Assembly (NCBI GenBank): GCA_000525675.1
Contig: CP002190.1
Coordinates: 2,604,001-2,668,000 of the forward strand
Length of the DNA: 64,000 bases
From: Bdellovibrio bacteriovorus W
Lineage (GTDB): Bacteria; Bdellovibrionota; Bdellovibrionia; Bdellovibrionales; Bdellovibrionaceae
Direction of reading: 5' to 3'
Shown here: positions 17,415 through 25,437 of the stretch, one piece after another
How positions within the stretch are numbered: the first letter of the stretch is position 1
Layout: each line of letters opens with the position of its first letter
Notes under the pieces: generated by a model
Told to the model about the DNA's origin: nothing
The model's database searches: none
What the model saw: only the letters and a program-made list of their open reading frames with translations
Position numbers and translations under genes: made by a program

Positions 17415-19286
17415 ATGTCAGAAAACGAAAGCAAAGCCACCTCCCCTTCCACAAATAGGAAGTTAAGATTTCTATTGCTGCGAGTTCTTTTCGCGGCGGG
17501 CTTTGCTTTTCTGATGACCCAGATCAATCTGGAGTATGTCGAATCTTACCTCTACGATCTTCGTTTACGCTCAAAACCCTTCGATCGCACTGCCGACAAT
17601 ATTGAGCTCATCTATATCACTCCGAAAACTGTTCAAGATTATAAGGGCTGGCCTTCAGCCGATGATCAAGAGTTGCTCCTCAAACGACTTCTTGAGGCGG
17701 GTGCTTCGACTGTTATTTATGATTTTAACTTAAATGAAGTGCCTGGCTCTATTGATGAAAAAAACCTTTGGGAAGGAACCATTGTCGATGCGGCCTCAGT
17801 GTTTGTCGCCGGCAGAGTTACTCCCCTTAAGGGAGAAGAGGATTCTTTATTCCTGCCAGATCCACTAGAGAAAATCTCTTTGTATCCAGCTCCCAAGACG
17901 ACAGATCTTGTGAACTTCGCAAAAGACGGCGTCACTCGTCGTATGATTTTAACGTATCAAGGTCGCCCTCTGCTGCCCCTTCGAGTGGCCGGATTATATA
18001 ATCCAGAAATCTTAGACATTCAAAAAGTGCGCGGTCGATTTGATTTTTACGGTACAGACCAAGCCTATATTGATTTTCATAAAGCCCGTACTTTCCCCTC
18101 TGTTGAATTCACAGAGGCTTTTCAGGCAGAAAATCTTAAACGCTTTAAAGATAAAATCGTGATTCTAGGTTCCGATCTTGGAATGGATGAATCTGAATAC
18201 ATTATGAGCCCCTTTAACCGCGAGGTCATGGCGCTCACTCGTATTGAGTTACTTGCTAATACTATTGATACATTGATTCGCAACTCAGGCCCGATTCGCC
18301 TACCGACATCAGTAGCTTGGGCACTAATTCTTCTGGCTTCTCTATTAACGACTCATATCGTTTTAACTTTAAAACCAACAAAAGGGCTCTTGATTCTTTT
18401 AATCACCCTTGTGGGTTTTGCGTTTATCTGCACAATGATCTTCTGGGGTGCGGGTCTTTGGGTTCCGATGGCGGGCCCTATTCTTACGATTCTACTTTGT
18501 TATTACTTCTTTATTCCTTACCGCTTAATCATCGAGCATCGACGTAGCTGGGAGTACTTTCAAAAGAATCGCCTCTTAAGCCAAGTCGAAGAACTTAAGT
18601 CGAACTTTATCTCTATGATGTCCCATGATCTTAAGACCCCGATTGCGCGCATTCAGGGAATGACTGATATGATATTGGCTGACAAGGTTCAATTGAGCTC
18701 TCAGCAGCGCGAGGCCGTGGATACGATTAAGAGCTCTTCAGATGACCTCCTAAAATTTATCAGCGCGATTTTAAGTTATGGAAAGATCGAAAGCGAAGGC
18801 GTTCAGCTTCGCTTGCAAAGTCGTGATATCAATACACTGCTGGAAGAAGTCATCCGCAAGCATGAGTTCTTAGCAAAGCTAAAACGCATTCAGGTCATTT
18901 CTGAACTGGAACCTCTTTTTCCGGTTTCTGTCGACGCGGATTTAATGAAACAAGTCCTTTCAAACTTGGTGGAAAACGCGATTAAGTACAGCCCTGAAGA
19001 CACCAAGATCATGGTGTCTAGCGAGGAAACCCCGACCCACGTGGTGATTCAAGTGGCCGATCAGGGACCGGGTATTCCTACAGATGAACTGCAAAATATT
19101 TTCATGAAATTCTTCCGCTCTAAGAATACTAAAAGCTCTCCTATCAAAGGATCGGGTTTGGGCCTTTATTTGGCTAAATATTTCACGGAATTACATGGTG
19201 GAAGGATCTTTGTAGAATCTTCCCATGGTAAAGGCTGCACTTTTACGGTAGAACTACCCATCGAACAAGGAGGCACACATGCTTAG
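17415..19286 (+). CDS. CHASE2-type sensor histidine kinase
   Basis: The 623-residue protein has an N-terminal transmembrane helix (about residues 17-35) and a periplasmic region of about 250 residues with CHASE2 features (YDLRLRSKP, ADNIELIYITPKTVQDYKGWP, FKDKIVILGSDLGMDES). Three transmembrane helices follow (about 296-370), then a cytoplasmic kinase. MSHDLKTPIARI is the phospho-acceptor His box, NLVENAIKYS the N box, VADQGPGIP G1 and GSGLGLYLAK G2. It starts seven bases after the small peptide ORF and overlaps the following response regulator by eight bases. It is probably the sensor of this operon. The ligand is unknown; the modified peptide is an attractive but untested candidate. Confidence 0.92.
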   Translation: MSENESKATSPSTNRKLRFLLLRVLFAAGFAFLMTQINLEYVESYLYDLRLRSKPFDRTADNIELIYITPKTVQDYKGWPSADDQELLLKRLLEAGASTVIYDFNLNEVPGSIDEKNLWEGTIVDAASVFVAGRVTPLKGEEDSLFLPDPLEKISLYPAPKTTDLVNFAKDGVTRRMILTYQGRPLLPLRVAGLYNPEILDIQKVRGRFDFYGTDQAYIDFHKARTFPSVEFTEAFQAENLKRFKDKIVILGSDLGMDESEYIMSPFNREVMALTRIELLANTIDTLIRNSGPIRLPTSVAWALILLASLLTTHIVLTLKPTKGLLILLITLVGFAFICTMIFWGAGLWVPMAGPILTILLCYYFFIPYRLIIEHRRSWEYFQKNRLLSQVEELKSNFISMMSHDLKTPIARIQGMTDMILADKVQLSSQQREAVDTIKSSSDDLLKFISAILSYGKIESEGVQLRLQSRDINTLLEEVIRKHEFLAKLKRIQVISELEPLFPVSVDADLMKQVLSNLVENAIKYSPEDTKIMVSSEETPTHVVIQVADQGPGIPTDELQNIFMKFFRSKNTKSSPIKGSGLGLYLAKYFTELHGGRIFVESSHGKGCTFTVELPIEQGGTHA

Positions 19287-20790
19287 AGTTTTGGTTGTTG
19301 ATGACGATCAGGGCTTAAGACTGTCGGTCAAATCGACTCTTTCTACTGCAAATCATTTTGAAGTGGACGAAGCTTTTGATGGGGTAAATGCACTTGAGAA
19401 AATCAAGGCCTCAGAACAAAAGTATGACTTAGTCATTCTTGATGTCGATATGCCACGCATGAACGGCCTTGAAGCCCTTCGCCAGATTAAAGAATTTGAT
19501 CCTGGAATTATCGTTATCATCATGACAGCCCATGCAACTTTAAACGATGCGATTCAAGCCGTTAAAGATGGTGCTTATAATTACCTACAAAAGCCAGTCG
19601 CTGGTGATGACCTTCTAACTCTGATTGATAAGGCCGTTACTGCACATAATTTGATCTCTAATGCCGCTGCTTCTGCGCCAGTGATGGTAGAAGCAGGTCG
19701 TAAAATCATTGGCCACACTTCTCAAATGCAAAAGGTGTTTAATATCATTCACCGTCTTGCAAAAGTAGACACGCCTGTGCTGATTCGTGGTTCTTCTGGA
19801 ACAGGTAAAGAGCTTGTTGCTAAAGCCATCCACTACAACTCTGCTCGCAAAGATGAAAAATTTGTTGCGATCAACTGTTCGGCGATTCCAGAAAACCTTT
19901 TTGAATCTGAGCTTTTCGGTCACGAAAAGGGTTCCTTCACAGGAGCTGATCAAAGAAAAATTGGAAAGTTTCAGTTTGCTGAAGGTGGAACTTTGTTTTT
20001 AGATGAAGTCGGCGACATGCCACAACTCATGCAAGTAAAGATCTTGCGTGTTTTGCAAGAAAAAGTCTTCACTCCAGTAGGCTCTAACCGCGAGTTCCCA
20101 ACCAACGTGCGCATTATCGCAGCGACAAACCGTCCTCTAGAAGAAATGATCAAAGTGGGTTCATTCCGTGAAGATCTTTTCTATCGCTTGAACGTCGTAC
20201 CTATATTCTTGCCAGCTTTAGCCGAAAGAAAGGACGACATGGAGCACATGGTGAATATCTTTATTAAGAAATTCAACGTTGCCCACGGTAAACGCATTAA
20301 CGGAATTTCCGCAGACGCGATGGCTGTTTTGAAAAAACATGAATGGCCTGGGAATATTCGTGAACTTGAGAACGTTATTGAACATGCTTTTGTTCTTGAG
20401 ACTTCAAACATCGTAACAATCGCTTCTCTTCCAGAGTCTTTGCTTCTAGCAACTGGTACGAATTTGATCGATATGCCATTAATGACAGAGTCGGCTCAAA
20501 CTCTTTCTGAAAATGTGAGTGCCGCAGTTTCTGCTCACGCACACCTTCCAGAGACAGGTATGTCAGCAGATCTTGAAGATGGTGATGATTTAGAAGCAGG
20601 TGATTTCTCTGGCGAGACTTTAGATTTTAATGCCGAGAAAGAAGCTTTTGAAAAAGAGTTTATCATCAAGGCTCTTAAGACTTTCAGAGGTCGCATCAAT
20701 CAGACTGCACTTCACGCCAATATTCCGAAGAAAACACTTCTTCGCAAGATTGAGAAGTACGGGATTGTGGCAAAAGATTACATCAACTAA
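19279..20790 (+). CDS. NtrC-family sigma-54-dependent response regulator
   Basis: 503 residues in the classic three-domain order. The receiver has the Asp acceptor in VILDVDMPRMNG (about residue 55). The AAA+ domain has Walker A RGSSGTGKE, the sigma-54 contact loop GSFTGAD (GAFTGA variant), Walker B GGTLFLDEVGD and the arginine-rich sensor region. A Fis-type helix-turn-helix lies at the end (INQTALHANIPKKTLLRKI), after an acidic linker of about 70 residues. As the cognate regulator of the upstream CHASE2 kinase it should activate sigma-54 promoters, possibly including the candidate site ahead of this operon. Confidence 0.94.
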   Translation: MLRVLVVDDDQGLRLSVKSTLSTANHFEVDEAFDGVNALEKIKASEQKYDLVILDVDMPRMNGLEALRQIKEFDPGIIVIIMTAHATLNDAIQAVKDGAYNYLQKPVAGDDLLTLIDKAVTAHNLISNAAASAPVMVEAGRKIIGHTSQMQKVFNIIHRLAKVDTPVLIRGSSGTGKELVAKAIHYNSARKDEKFVAINCSAIPENLFESELFGHEKGSFTGADQRKIGKFQFAEGGTLFLDEVGDMPQLMQVKILRVLQEKVFTPVGSNREFPTNVRIIAATNRPLEEMIKVGSFREDLFYRLNVVPIFLPALAERKDDMEHMVNIFIKKFNVAHGKRINGISADAMAVLKKHEWPGNIRELENVIEHAFVLETSNIVTIASLPESLLLATGTNLIDMPLMTESAQTLSENVSAAVSAHAHLPETGMSADLEDGDDLEAGDFSGETLDFNAEKEAFEKEFIIKALKTFRGRINQTALHANIPKKTLLRKIEKYGIVAKDYIN

Positions 20791-20834
20791 TCTTTGTTCC
20801 TCGAAAAAAACCAAAAATAAAATGCAAGTACTTA

Positions 20835-20864
20835 GCATCGCAGAAAAATTAATTTTTGCGATGC
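20835..20864 (+). terminator. Hairpin after the NtrC-type regulator
   Basis: GCATCGC and GCGATGC enclose a self-complementary A5TTAAT5 centre, 45 bases after the stop. The following sequence is only mildly T-rich, so termination strength is uncertain. Confidence 0.5.
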
Positions 20865-20952
20865 CTCTAGTTTATTTCAAAGGGGAGTCGGTCAATATGT
20901 AGTGGTGCGTATTTTTTAGGCATTATTTGTGAGTGAAATTCTTCACGCTGTA

Positions 20953-20981
20953 TTGACTGACAATGATCCTATCTGTAGGTT
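20953..20981 (+). promoter_or_regulatory. Sigma-70-type promoter
   Basis: TTGACT and TAGGTT are separated by exactly 17 bases. The predicted start point is near 20988, so the ATG at 20963 is inside the promoter and the gene start moves to 21017. Confidence 0.6.
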
Positions 20982-21016
20982 CTGTCGCTCACCCTTGGAG
21001 TCCCGATTTGATTACG

Positions 21017-21649
21017 ATGAACCCTTTGCCACCGCAGGCTTATACAAAAGATACGTTGCTTAAAGCCTATCAGTGGTTAATGGGACAAGATGCCTCGATC
21101 AAAGACATCGCAACAGGTCCCGATATTCTCGTCAGCCTTTACCTTAAGGCCTTGCGCGATGGGGACAGCGCTCTTGAGCGTCCAAGCATTCAAAATTTTA
21201 AAAACGAACTTAAAAGCCTTGCTGGGATCATGGGGGAACTTGACCGTTCTCAGACGACCCCAACAGCGACTTCAACACCACAGAAACCTAGCACCTCAAC
21301 ACAAAGTACGACAGCCCACGTGAATATTCCAGTTCAGCAGACTCTACAACCGACCCATATCTATCAACCGGCCGTGCAAACTCCACCTATGGTGCATACG
21401 AGCTCCACTGCCACTTCTGCGATGACAGCTCCCCCGATGGCTTCAATGGGCTCTCAAACCCATGTCTCTTACACAGAGAAAACCATGACGGCCACAGCTC
21501 AGAATTTGGATATTTCAGCGGTTTTAGACCCTAAATCCATGGAAATGCTCTCTGAGATTCGCGCTGAATTCAATTTAAGCTCTGAAATCGAAGCCCTGCG
21601 CATGCTGATCAAGGTTGGCTACAGCCGATCTCGAGATCTTTTAAAGTAG
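21017..21649 (+). CDS. Protein of unknown function with Thr/Pro/Gln-rich linker
   Basis: 210 residues from ATG 21017; an earlier in-frame ATG at 20963 lies within the likely promoter. Residues 1-75 form a helical domain (YTKDTLLKAYQWLMGQDASI, then ERPSIQNFKNELKSLAGI). A low-complexity Thr/Ser/Pro/Gln/Met linker follows, and a short C-terminal helical module (EIRAEFNLSSEIEALRMLIKVGYSRSRDLL) faintly recalls ribbon-helix-helix proteins. It has no signal peptide and is likely cytoplasmic. Function unknown. Confidence 0.65.
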   Translation: MNPLPPQAYTKDTLLKAYQWLMGQDASIKDIATGPDILVSLYLKALRDGDSALERPSIQNFKNELKSLAGIMGELDRSQTTPTATSTPQKPSTSTQSTTAHVNIPVQQTLQPTHIYQPAVQTPPMVHTSSTATSAMTAPPMASMGSQTHVSYTEKTMTATAQNLDISAVLDPKSMEMLSEIRAEFNLSSEIEALRMLIKVGYSRSRDLLK

Positions 21650-21744
21650 GCTGGCTCATAGCCCTATCTCTCGGAAATTATTTAATTTTAAAGGAAAAGT
21701 GTTCTATACTGCCGTCTTTAGACAACGATGGCAGAGGCACTTTC

Positions 21745-22278
21745 ATGAAGAAAAAATATATCTGGCTTTTAATTATCTCCACGTTATTTATCGCAATCGA
21801 TCAAGTAACTAAAATCTACGTTCACACGCACTTTCACTTGGGCGAGTCCGTGCCAGTGATTCAGAACTTTTTCAATTTAACTTATGTAAGAAACTTTGGC
21901 GCAGCCTTTGGCTTCTTAGCAGAGAGTCACCCCTCGTTCCGAGAGATCTTCTTCCTAGCAATGCCTCCGATTGCCCTGGTTATTATTCTTGGCATCCTAA
22001 GAGGTGTTAAAGACAACGACACATGGCAGATCATTGCTCTTTCTAGTATTTTTGGTGGAGCTATTGGTAATTATATTGATCGCCTGCGCTTCCGTTACGT
22101 CATCGACTTCTTGGACTTCCATCTTTACAACAAGTGGAGTTGGCCAGCGTTTAACGTCGCAGACATGGCTATCGTTGGCGGCGTAGGACTTTTATTAGTC
22201 ATGATGTTCTTTGAGAACAAAAAGAAAGAATCAGCCGCTGCAGATTCAACAACAGACCCAGCCACAGAGACTCATTAA
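21745..22278 (+). CDS. lspA: Lipoprotein signal peptidase (signal peptidase II)
   Basis: The 177-residue inner-membrane aspartyl protease cleaves the signal peptide of diacylated prolipoproteins. Four hydrophobic helices are visible. The conserved motifs are AIDQVTK near the N-terminus, VRNFGAAFGFL, GGAIGNYIDRLRFRYVIDFLD with the first catalytic Asp, and FNVADMAIVGG with the second. AGAGG lies eight bases before the ATG. A TATACT -10-like hexamer lies about 45 bases upstream. The Lgt-like gene at 30585 acts on the same pathway in principle but is not linked. Confidence 0.95.
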   Translation: MKKKYIWLLIISTLFIAIDQVTKIYVHTHFHLGESVPVIQNFFNLTYVRNFGAAFGFLAESHPSFREIFFLAMPPIALVIILGILRGVKDNDTWQIIALSSIFGGAIGNYIDRLRFRYVIDFLDFHLYNKWSWPAFNVADMAIVGGVGLLLVMMFFENKKKESAAADSTTDPATETH

Positions 22279-22285
22279 AACAAAA

Positions 22286-22320
22286 AATCCCCCGCGATCA
22301 TTATCTCGGGGGATTTTTTT
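22286..22320 (+). terminator. Rho-independent terminator of lspA
   Basis: ATCCCCCG and CGGGGGAT form an eight-base stem with a 12-base loop followed by T7, directly after lspA. The 132 bases from here to the next stop codon hold a short unassigned minus-strand frame. Confidence 0.92.
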
Positions 22321-22452
22321 ATCTTCTCATCTTGTTTAGAATATTTTTTCTAACGTCGCCTCTTAGAGGTTTCCATTTCATTCCAGATACTTCTCTCGCC
22401 AAGAGAGTTCTTTCTAAGGCTCTATCTAAGTTTCTATAAAGAAATAATTGAA

Positions 22453-22974
22453 TTACTTTGGAATATTTTTTCGAAGTTTTCTCTGCAAGCTTTGGCGATG
22501 GAGTCCGAGTTTCTTGGCAGCCTGAGTGATGTTTCCGTCTGAGCTTTGCAAAACGTAATCAATATACTCACGCTCCATGCGCGCCAATGAGACGTGCTGA
22601 TCTAAGCTCTCTTCTTGCACAGGCTCATCACTGAATGCCGTGATGATCATCTCTGGATTTACGGGTTTACTAATAAAACTGTGAGCGCCTAATTGCATTG
22701 CCTTCACTGCAGAAGCCACACTGCCAAAACCACTCATCATAACAATCTTTAATTCTGGAAACTTTTTTCTTAAGTCAGCAATCAAATTCATGCTTGTCTC
22801 TGAGCCCACGCGCAAATCAACCAAGGCCCAATCAAACAGGGGAAGACTCTCAATCGAAGGAAGTTGCGCATAGGCTGTCACATGAACACCGCGCTCTTCA
22901 AGTTCCTCAGTAAGAACTTCGCGCAAGCCACTATCATCTTCGATCAGTAATAATTTTTTACCTTGAACCGTCAT
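22453..22974 (-). CDS. RegA/PrrA/ActR-like response regulator
   Basis: 173 residues: a receiver domain (LLIEDDSG acidic pocket, acceptor Asp in WALVDLRVG, SGFGSVASAVKAM, Lys in ISKPV) joined directly to a short Fis-type helix-turn-helix (GNITQAAKKLGLHRQSLQRKLRK). There is no AAA+ domain. This compact form and the LHRxSLQRKL text match the RegA/PrrA/ActR family, which controls respiration and redox genes. It overlaps the kinase gene by 17 bases. Assignment to the RegA branch is by motif resemblance. Confidence 0.85.
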   Translation of the reverse strand: MTVQGKKLLLIEDDSGLREVLTEELEERGVHVTAYAQLPSIESLPLFDWALVDLRVGSETSMNLIADLRKKFPELKIVMMSGFGSVASAVKAMQLGAHSFISKPVNPEMIITAFSDEPVQEESLDQHVSLARMEREYIDYVLQSSDGNITQAAKKLGLHRQSLQRKLRKNIPK

Positions 22975-24259
22975 TTTGTTCCTCCGGCAAAGTTATTTGC
23001 GCTGTAGCACCACGCGATTGATTATTAAAAATTCTAAAGGCTCCGCCAGAAGCTTGTGCCATCATTCCCGCTGAGTAGAGGCCAAGCCCGTTCCCATGAA
23101 CCTTTGATGTTACAAAGGGCTCGCCCAGACGAGACAACATCTCTTCACTAAGCCCTGCCCCTTGATCCACAACCTCAATCACCACTTCATTTTCTTTTTT
23201 ATAAAGTCGCACACTAATTTTGGAACTTTCATCCCCAGCTTCTAAAGCATTATCCAAGAGATCAAAAAACGTCTGAGAAAATGCAAGAAGTTGAATGCGA
23301 CAAACAAGCGGGCTTTCAATCAATAGGCGCTCTACAGAGATTTGATTCTCTTTTTCCCAGACGTCTAAGAGCTCTGAAAGAACTTTTTGAATTTCTACGG
23401 ATTGAAGCTCTGTAGTGGCAGACCGAGAAAATACAGAGGCCATGTGGCGAAAAACTTTAACACACTCTGCTAGTGAAACTTCAGCTTTTACAAACTCTTC
23501 CTTTGCCTCGGCCACATTGAAGTCGAGTTTTCGGATTCCTCTTTCCATTCGCAGGTTTAAGGAATTCATCGGCGTTGCGAGTTGGTGAGAAAAACCTGCC
23601 GTCAAAGCTCCTAGGGCCTTCAGGCGATCGGCTTGGTGCTGTTGATTCTGCAGAGCCCGAATGCGCAATTCGTTTTTATGAAGAAGATGAGAAAAGTAGT
23701 AACTCACAAACCACGAACCGGCGATAAGAACCCACTGGGACATAAATGGAAGAATCATTTCATCCACGTGTTTTCCCATACGCACTGAAACCTCCATATA
23801 GGTTTCAAATTGCAGAAGTCCCAAGAGAAGCATCAATACAATTCCAAAAAGATAGGTATAGCGCTTCTGTAAAAGCATCCCACCTAAGAAGGCATGAACA
23901 CAGAGAATACTGGTGAATGGATTTAAGGCTGAACCACTGACGAATAAAATCCCCGCTGCCGCCAAGAGATCCACGGTCAGATGAACCAGAATGCTCTTCT
24001 GTTCAGACTTCACCTTCCAGATCGATTGCGACAAAATATTAAAGAAACTCAGAAGCAGTAAGACAGCGACAAAATAAGGAACTCGCTGGGGCTCTAGATA
24101 GTCCCACCTCAAAAGTGGCACCATCCCCAAAAGCAGGCAGACTATTGCTATCCAACGGAAGTGAATCAATCCAATCATGGTCTCTACATATCGAAGCTCC
24201 GGAATTGCCGCAACAAGTCTTTCGTGAGCGCAACTATAAGATGCATTTTCTCGCCTCAC
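22958..24259 (-). CDS. RegB/PrrB-like sensor histidine kinase
   Basis: 433 residues with about six transmembrane helices in the first 190. VSGSALNPFTSIL sits where RegB carries its quinone-sensing GGxxNPF motif. The kinase core has the His box GFSHQLATPMNSL, the N box FFDLLDNALEAG, G1 VVDQGAGLS and G2 GNGLGLYSAG. With the overlapping RegA-like regulator it forms a probable redox two-component system. The GTG start at 24259 has no strong ribosome site, and an ATG at about 24178 is an alternative that would remove 27 residues before the first helix. It is divergent from the zinc-uptake operon. Confidence 0.87.
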   Translation of the reverse strand: MRRENASYSCAHERLVAAIPELRYVETMIGLIHFRWIAIVCLLLGMVPLLRWDYLEPQRVPYFVAVLLLLSFFNILSQSIWKVKSEQKSILVHLTVDLLAAAGILFVSGSALNPFTSILCVHAFLGGMLLQKRYTYLFGIVLMLLLGLLQFETYMEVSVRMGKHVDEMILPFMSQWVLIAGSWFVSYYFSHLLHKNELRIRALQNQQHQADRLKALGALTAGFSHQLATPMNSLNLRMERGIRKLDFNVAEAKEEFVKAEVSLAECVKVFRHMASVFSRSATTELQSVEIQKVLSELLDVWEKENQISVERLLIESPLVCRIQLLAFSQTFFDLLDNALEAGDESSKISVRLYKKENEVVIEVVDQGAGLSEEMLSRLGEPFVTSKVHGNGLGLYSAGMMAQASGGAFRIFNNQSRGATAQITLPEEQNDGSR

Positions 24260-24268
24260 TTTCTAGTT

Positions 24269-24281
24269 GCAAGTTACTTGC
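24269..24281 (+). promoter_or_regulatory. Dyad in the regB-zinc operon divergent region
   Basis: GCAAG-TTA-CTTGC is a perfect 5-3-5 inverted repeat within the 72-base gap. It could bind a metal or redox regulator. Confidence 0.35.
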
Positions 24282-24297
24282 GTTTAGAAAAAGACTC

Positions 24298-24315
24298 TGT
24301 TATCACCAAGTAACA
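24298..24315 (+). promoter_or_regulatory. Possible Zur-type operator
   Basis: TGTTA-N8-TAACA lies just before the ribosome site (CGAGGAGA) of the barrel gene that opens the zinc operon. The arms resemble those of some proteobacterial Zur boxes. No zur gene is in this window. Confidence 0.35.
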
Positions 24316-24331
24316 ACACGAGGAGAATCCG

Positions 24332-25414
24332 ATGAAACACCTACTGCTTACAGCCGTACTGCTGACTTCGCCCGCTTTGGCTTTCGCGCAAGGGATCTTA
24401 CAAAACATTCAAACCGCAGCCACCATCGACATGGTATTACCTTTTGATTTGGAACACTCCGGAGAGAATAGATTGGGAATTCGTTCCGCAGAACTACTTT
24501 TCTATGGGCCTTTGGATCCCACCTTTGATGCCACTTTAAATCTGACGGCACACAATGATCACGGTGAATTTACAACGGAACTTCATGAAGGTTTTATTTC
24601 TTCGAGCAAGCTCATCCCTCAATCACGCGTGAAGGCAGGTCTTTTTCTTTTAGGTGTGGGGCGCCTGAATCAAAAGCACTCCCATGATTGGATTTTTGTA
24701 TCTGCCCCCGAGGTGCACCATCAGTTTTTTGGTGACGAGGGTGTCGCCGATACAGGTATTGAGTTTTCGACCCTCTTACCAACAGAAAGTTTTTGGGAGC
24801 TGACTCTTGGAATCACCAATGGTTACCAACTAGGACAACATCACCACGACGACGGCTCTGCTCATTCTCACGATCCGGTGGAGGCTCCGCACGTTCCTAC
24901 GCATTACGCAAAACTTTCAAACTTTTTAGAGTTTGAAAATGGATCTGGTTTGCAATGGGGTATGAGTTATTTAGGAAATACGGATGCTCACGCAACAGAA
25001 ACGCAACTGGTGGGAATGGATTTCGTTTATAAAATATCTGAAAGCAAGTATCCAAAATTTTTAGTCGAATCTGAAATCTGGTACCGCAAGCTCAATGGCG
25101 AAGAGGTTCCAACAACAGAAGATTTTGGGCTTTATATCTATCCACAATTTGCCCTCACTGAGCGGGTTTTTCTAGGTACTCGCTTTGATTTATTTTCACA
25201 ACCTAAACGCTATGATGATCTTGGAGACTACGAGCGATTTACTCAGTATGCGGCTGTTCCAACGCTTACCTATAAACACTCTGAATTCACTCTCTTTCGT
25301 TTAGCCTACACTTATGCTTCCAACGAATTCTCTCAATCGGGAACTGAGATTGATCAGAAAATTGAATTGCAGCTCATTTCAATTCTTGGGGCTCATCCGG
25401 CACATATATTTTAA
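24332..25414 (+). CDS. His-rich outer-membrane beta-barrel of the zinc-uptake operon
   Basis: 360 residues, signal peptide 1-19 (LALAFAQ cleavage region), alternating beta-barrel strands and a terminal Phe (AHPAHIF). A loop near residues 167-190 reads LGQHHHDDGSAHSHDPVEAP, and further His residues occur at GRLNQKHSHDW, EVHHQFF and DAHATE. These could collect Zn(II) at the cell surface. ZnuA starts 24 bases downstream, with ZnuC and ZnuB after it. I infer an outer-membrane metal channel or capture protein; it is not a TonB-dependent receptor because it is far too short and shows no plug domain. Confidence 0.75.
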   Translation: MKHLLLTAVLLTSPALAFAQGILQNIQTAATIDMVLPFDLEHSGENRLGIRSAELLFYGPLDPTFDATLNLTAHNDHGEFTTELHEGFISSSKLIPQSRVKAGLFLLGVGRLNQKHSHDWIFVSAPEVHHQFFGDEGVADTGIEFSTLLPTESFWELTLGITNGYQLGQHHHDDGSAHSHDPVEAPHVPTHYAKLSNFLEFENGSGLQWGMSYLGNTDAHATETQLVGMDFVYKISESKYPKFLVESEIWYRKLNGEEVPTTEDFGLYIYPQFALTERVFLGTRFDLFSQPKRYDDLGDYERFTQYAAVPTLTYKHSEFTLFRLAYTYASNEFSQSGTEIDQKIELQLISILGAHPAHIF

Positions 25415-25437
25415 TTCTTCTCAAGGAGATTGAATCT

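Noticed and set aside
20963-21016. N-terminal extension of the Thr/Pro-rich protein
   Set aside because: It overlaps a TTGACT-N17-TAGGTT promoter and has no ribosome site.
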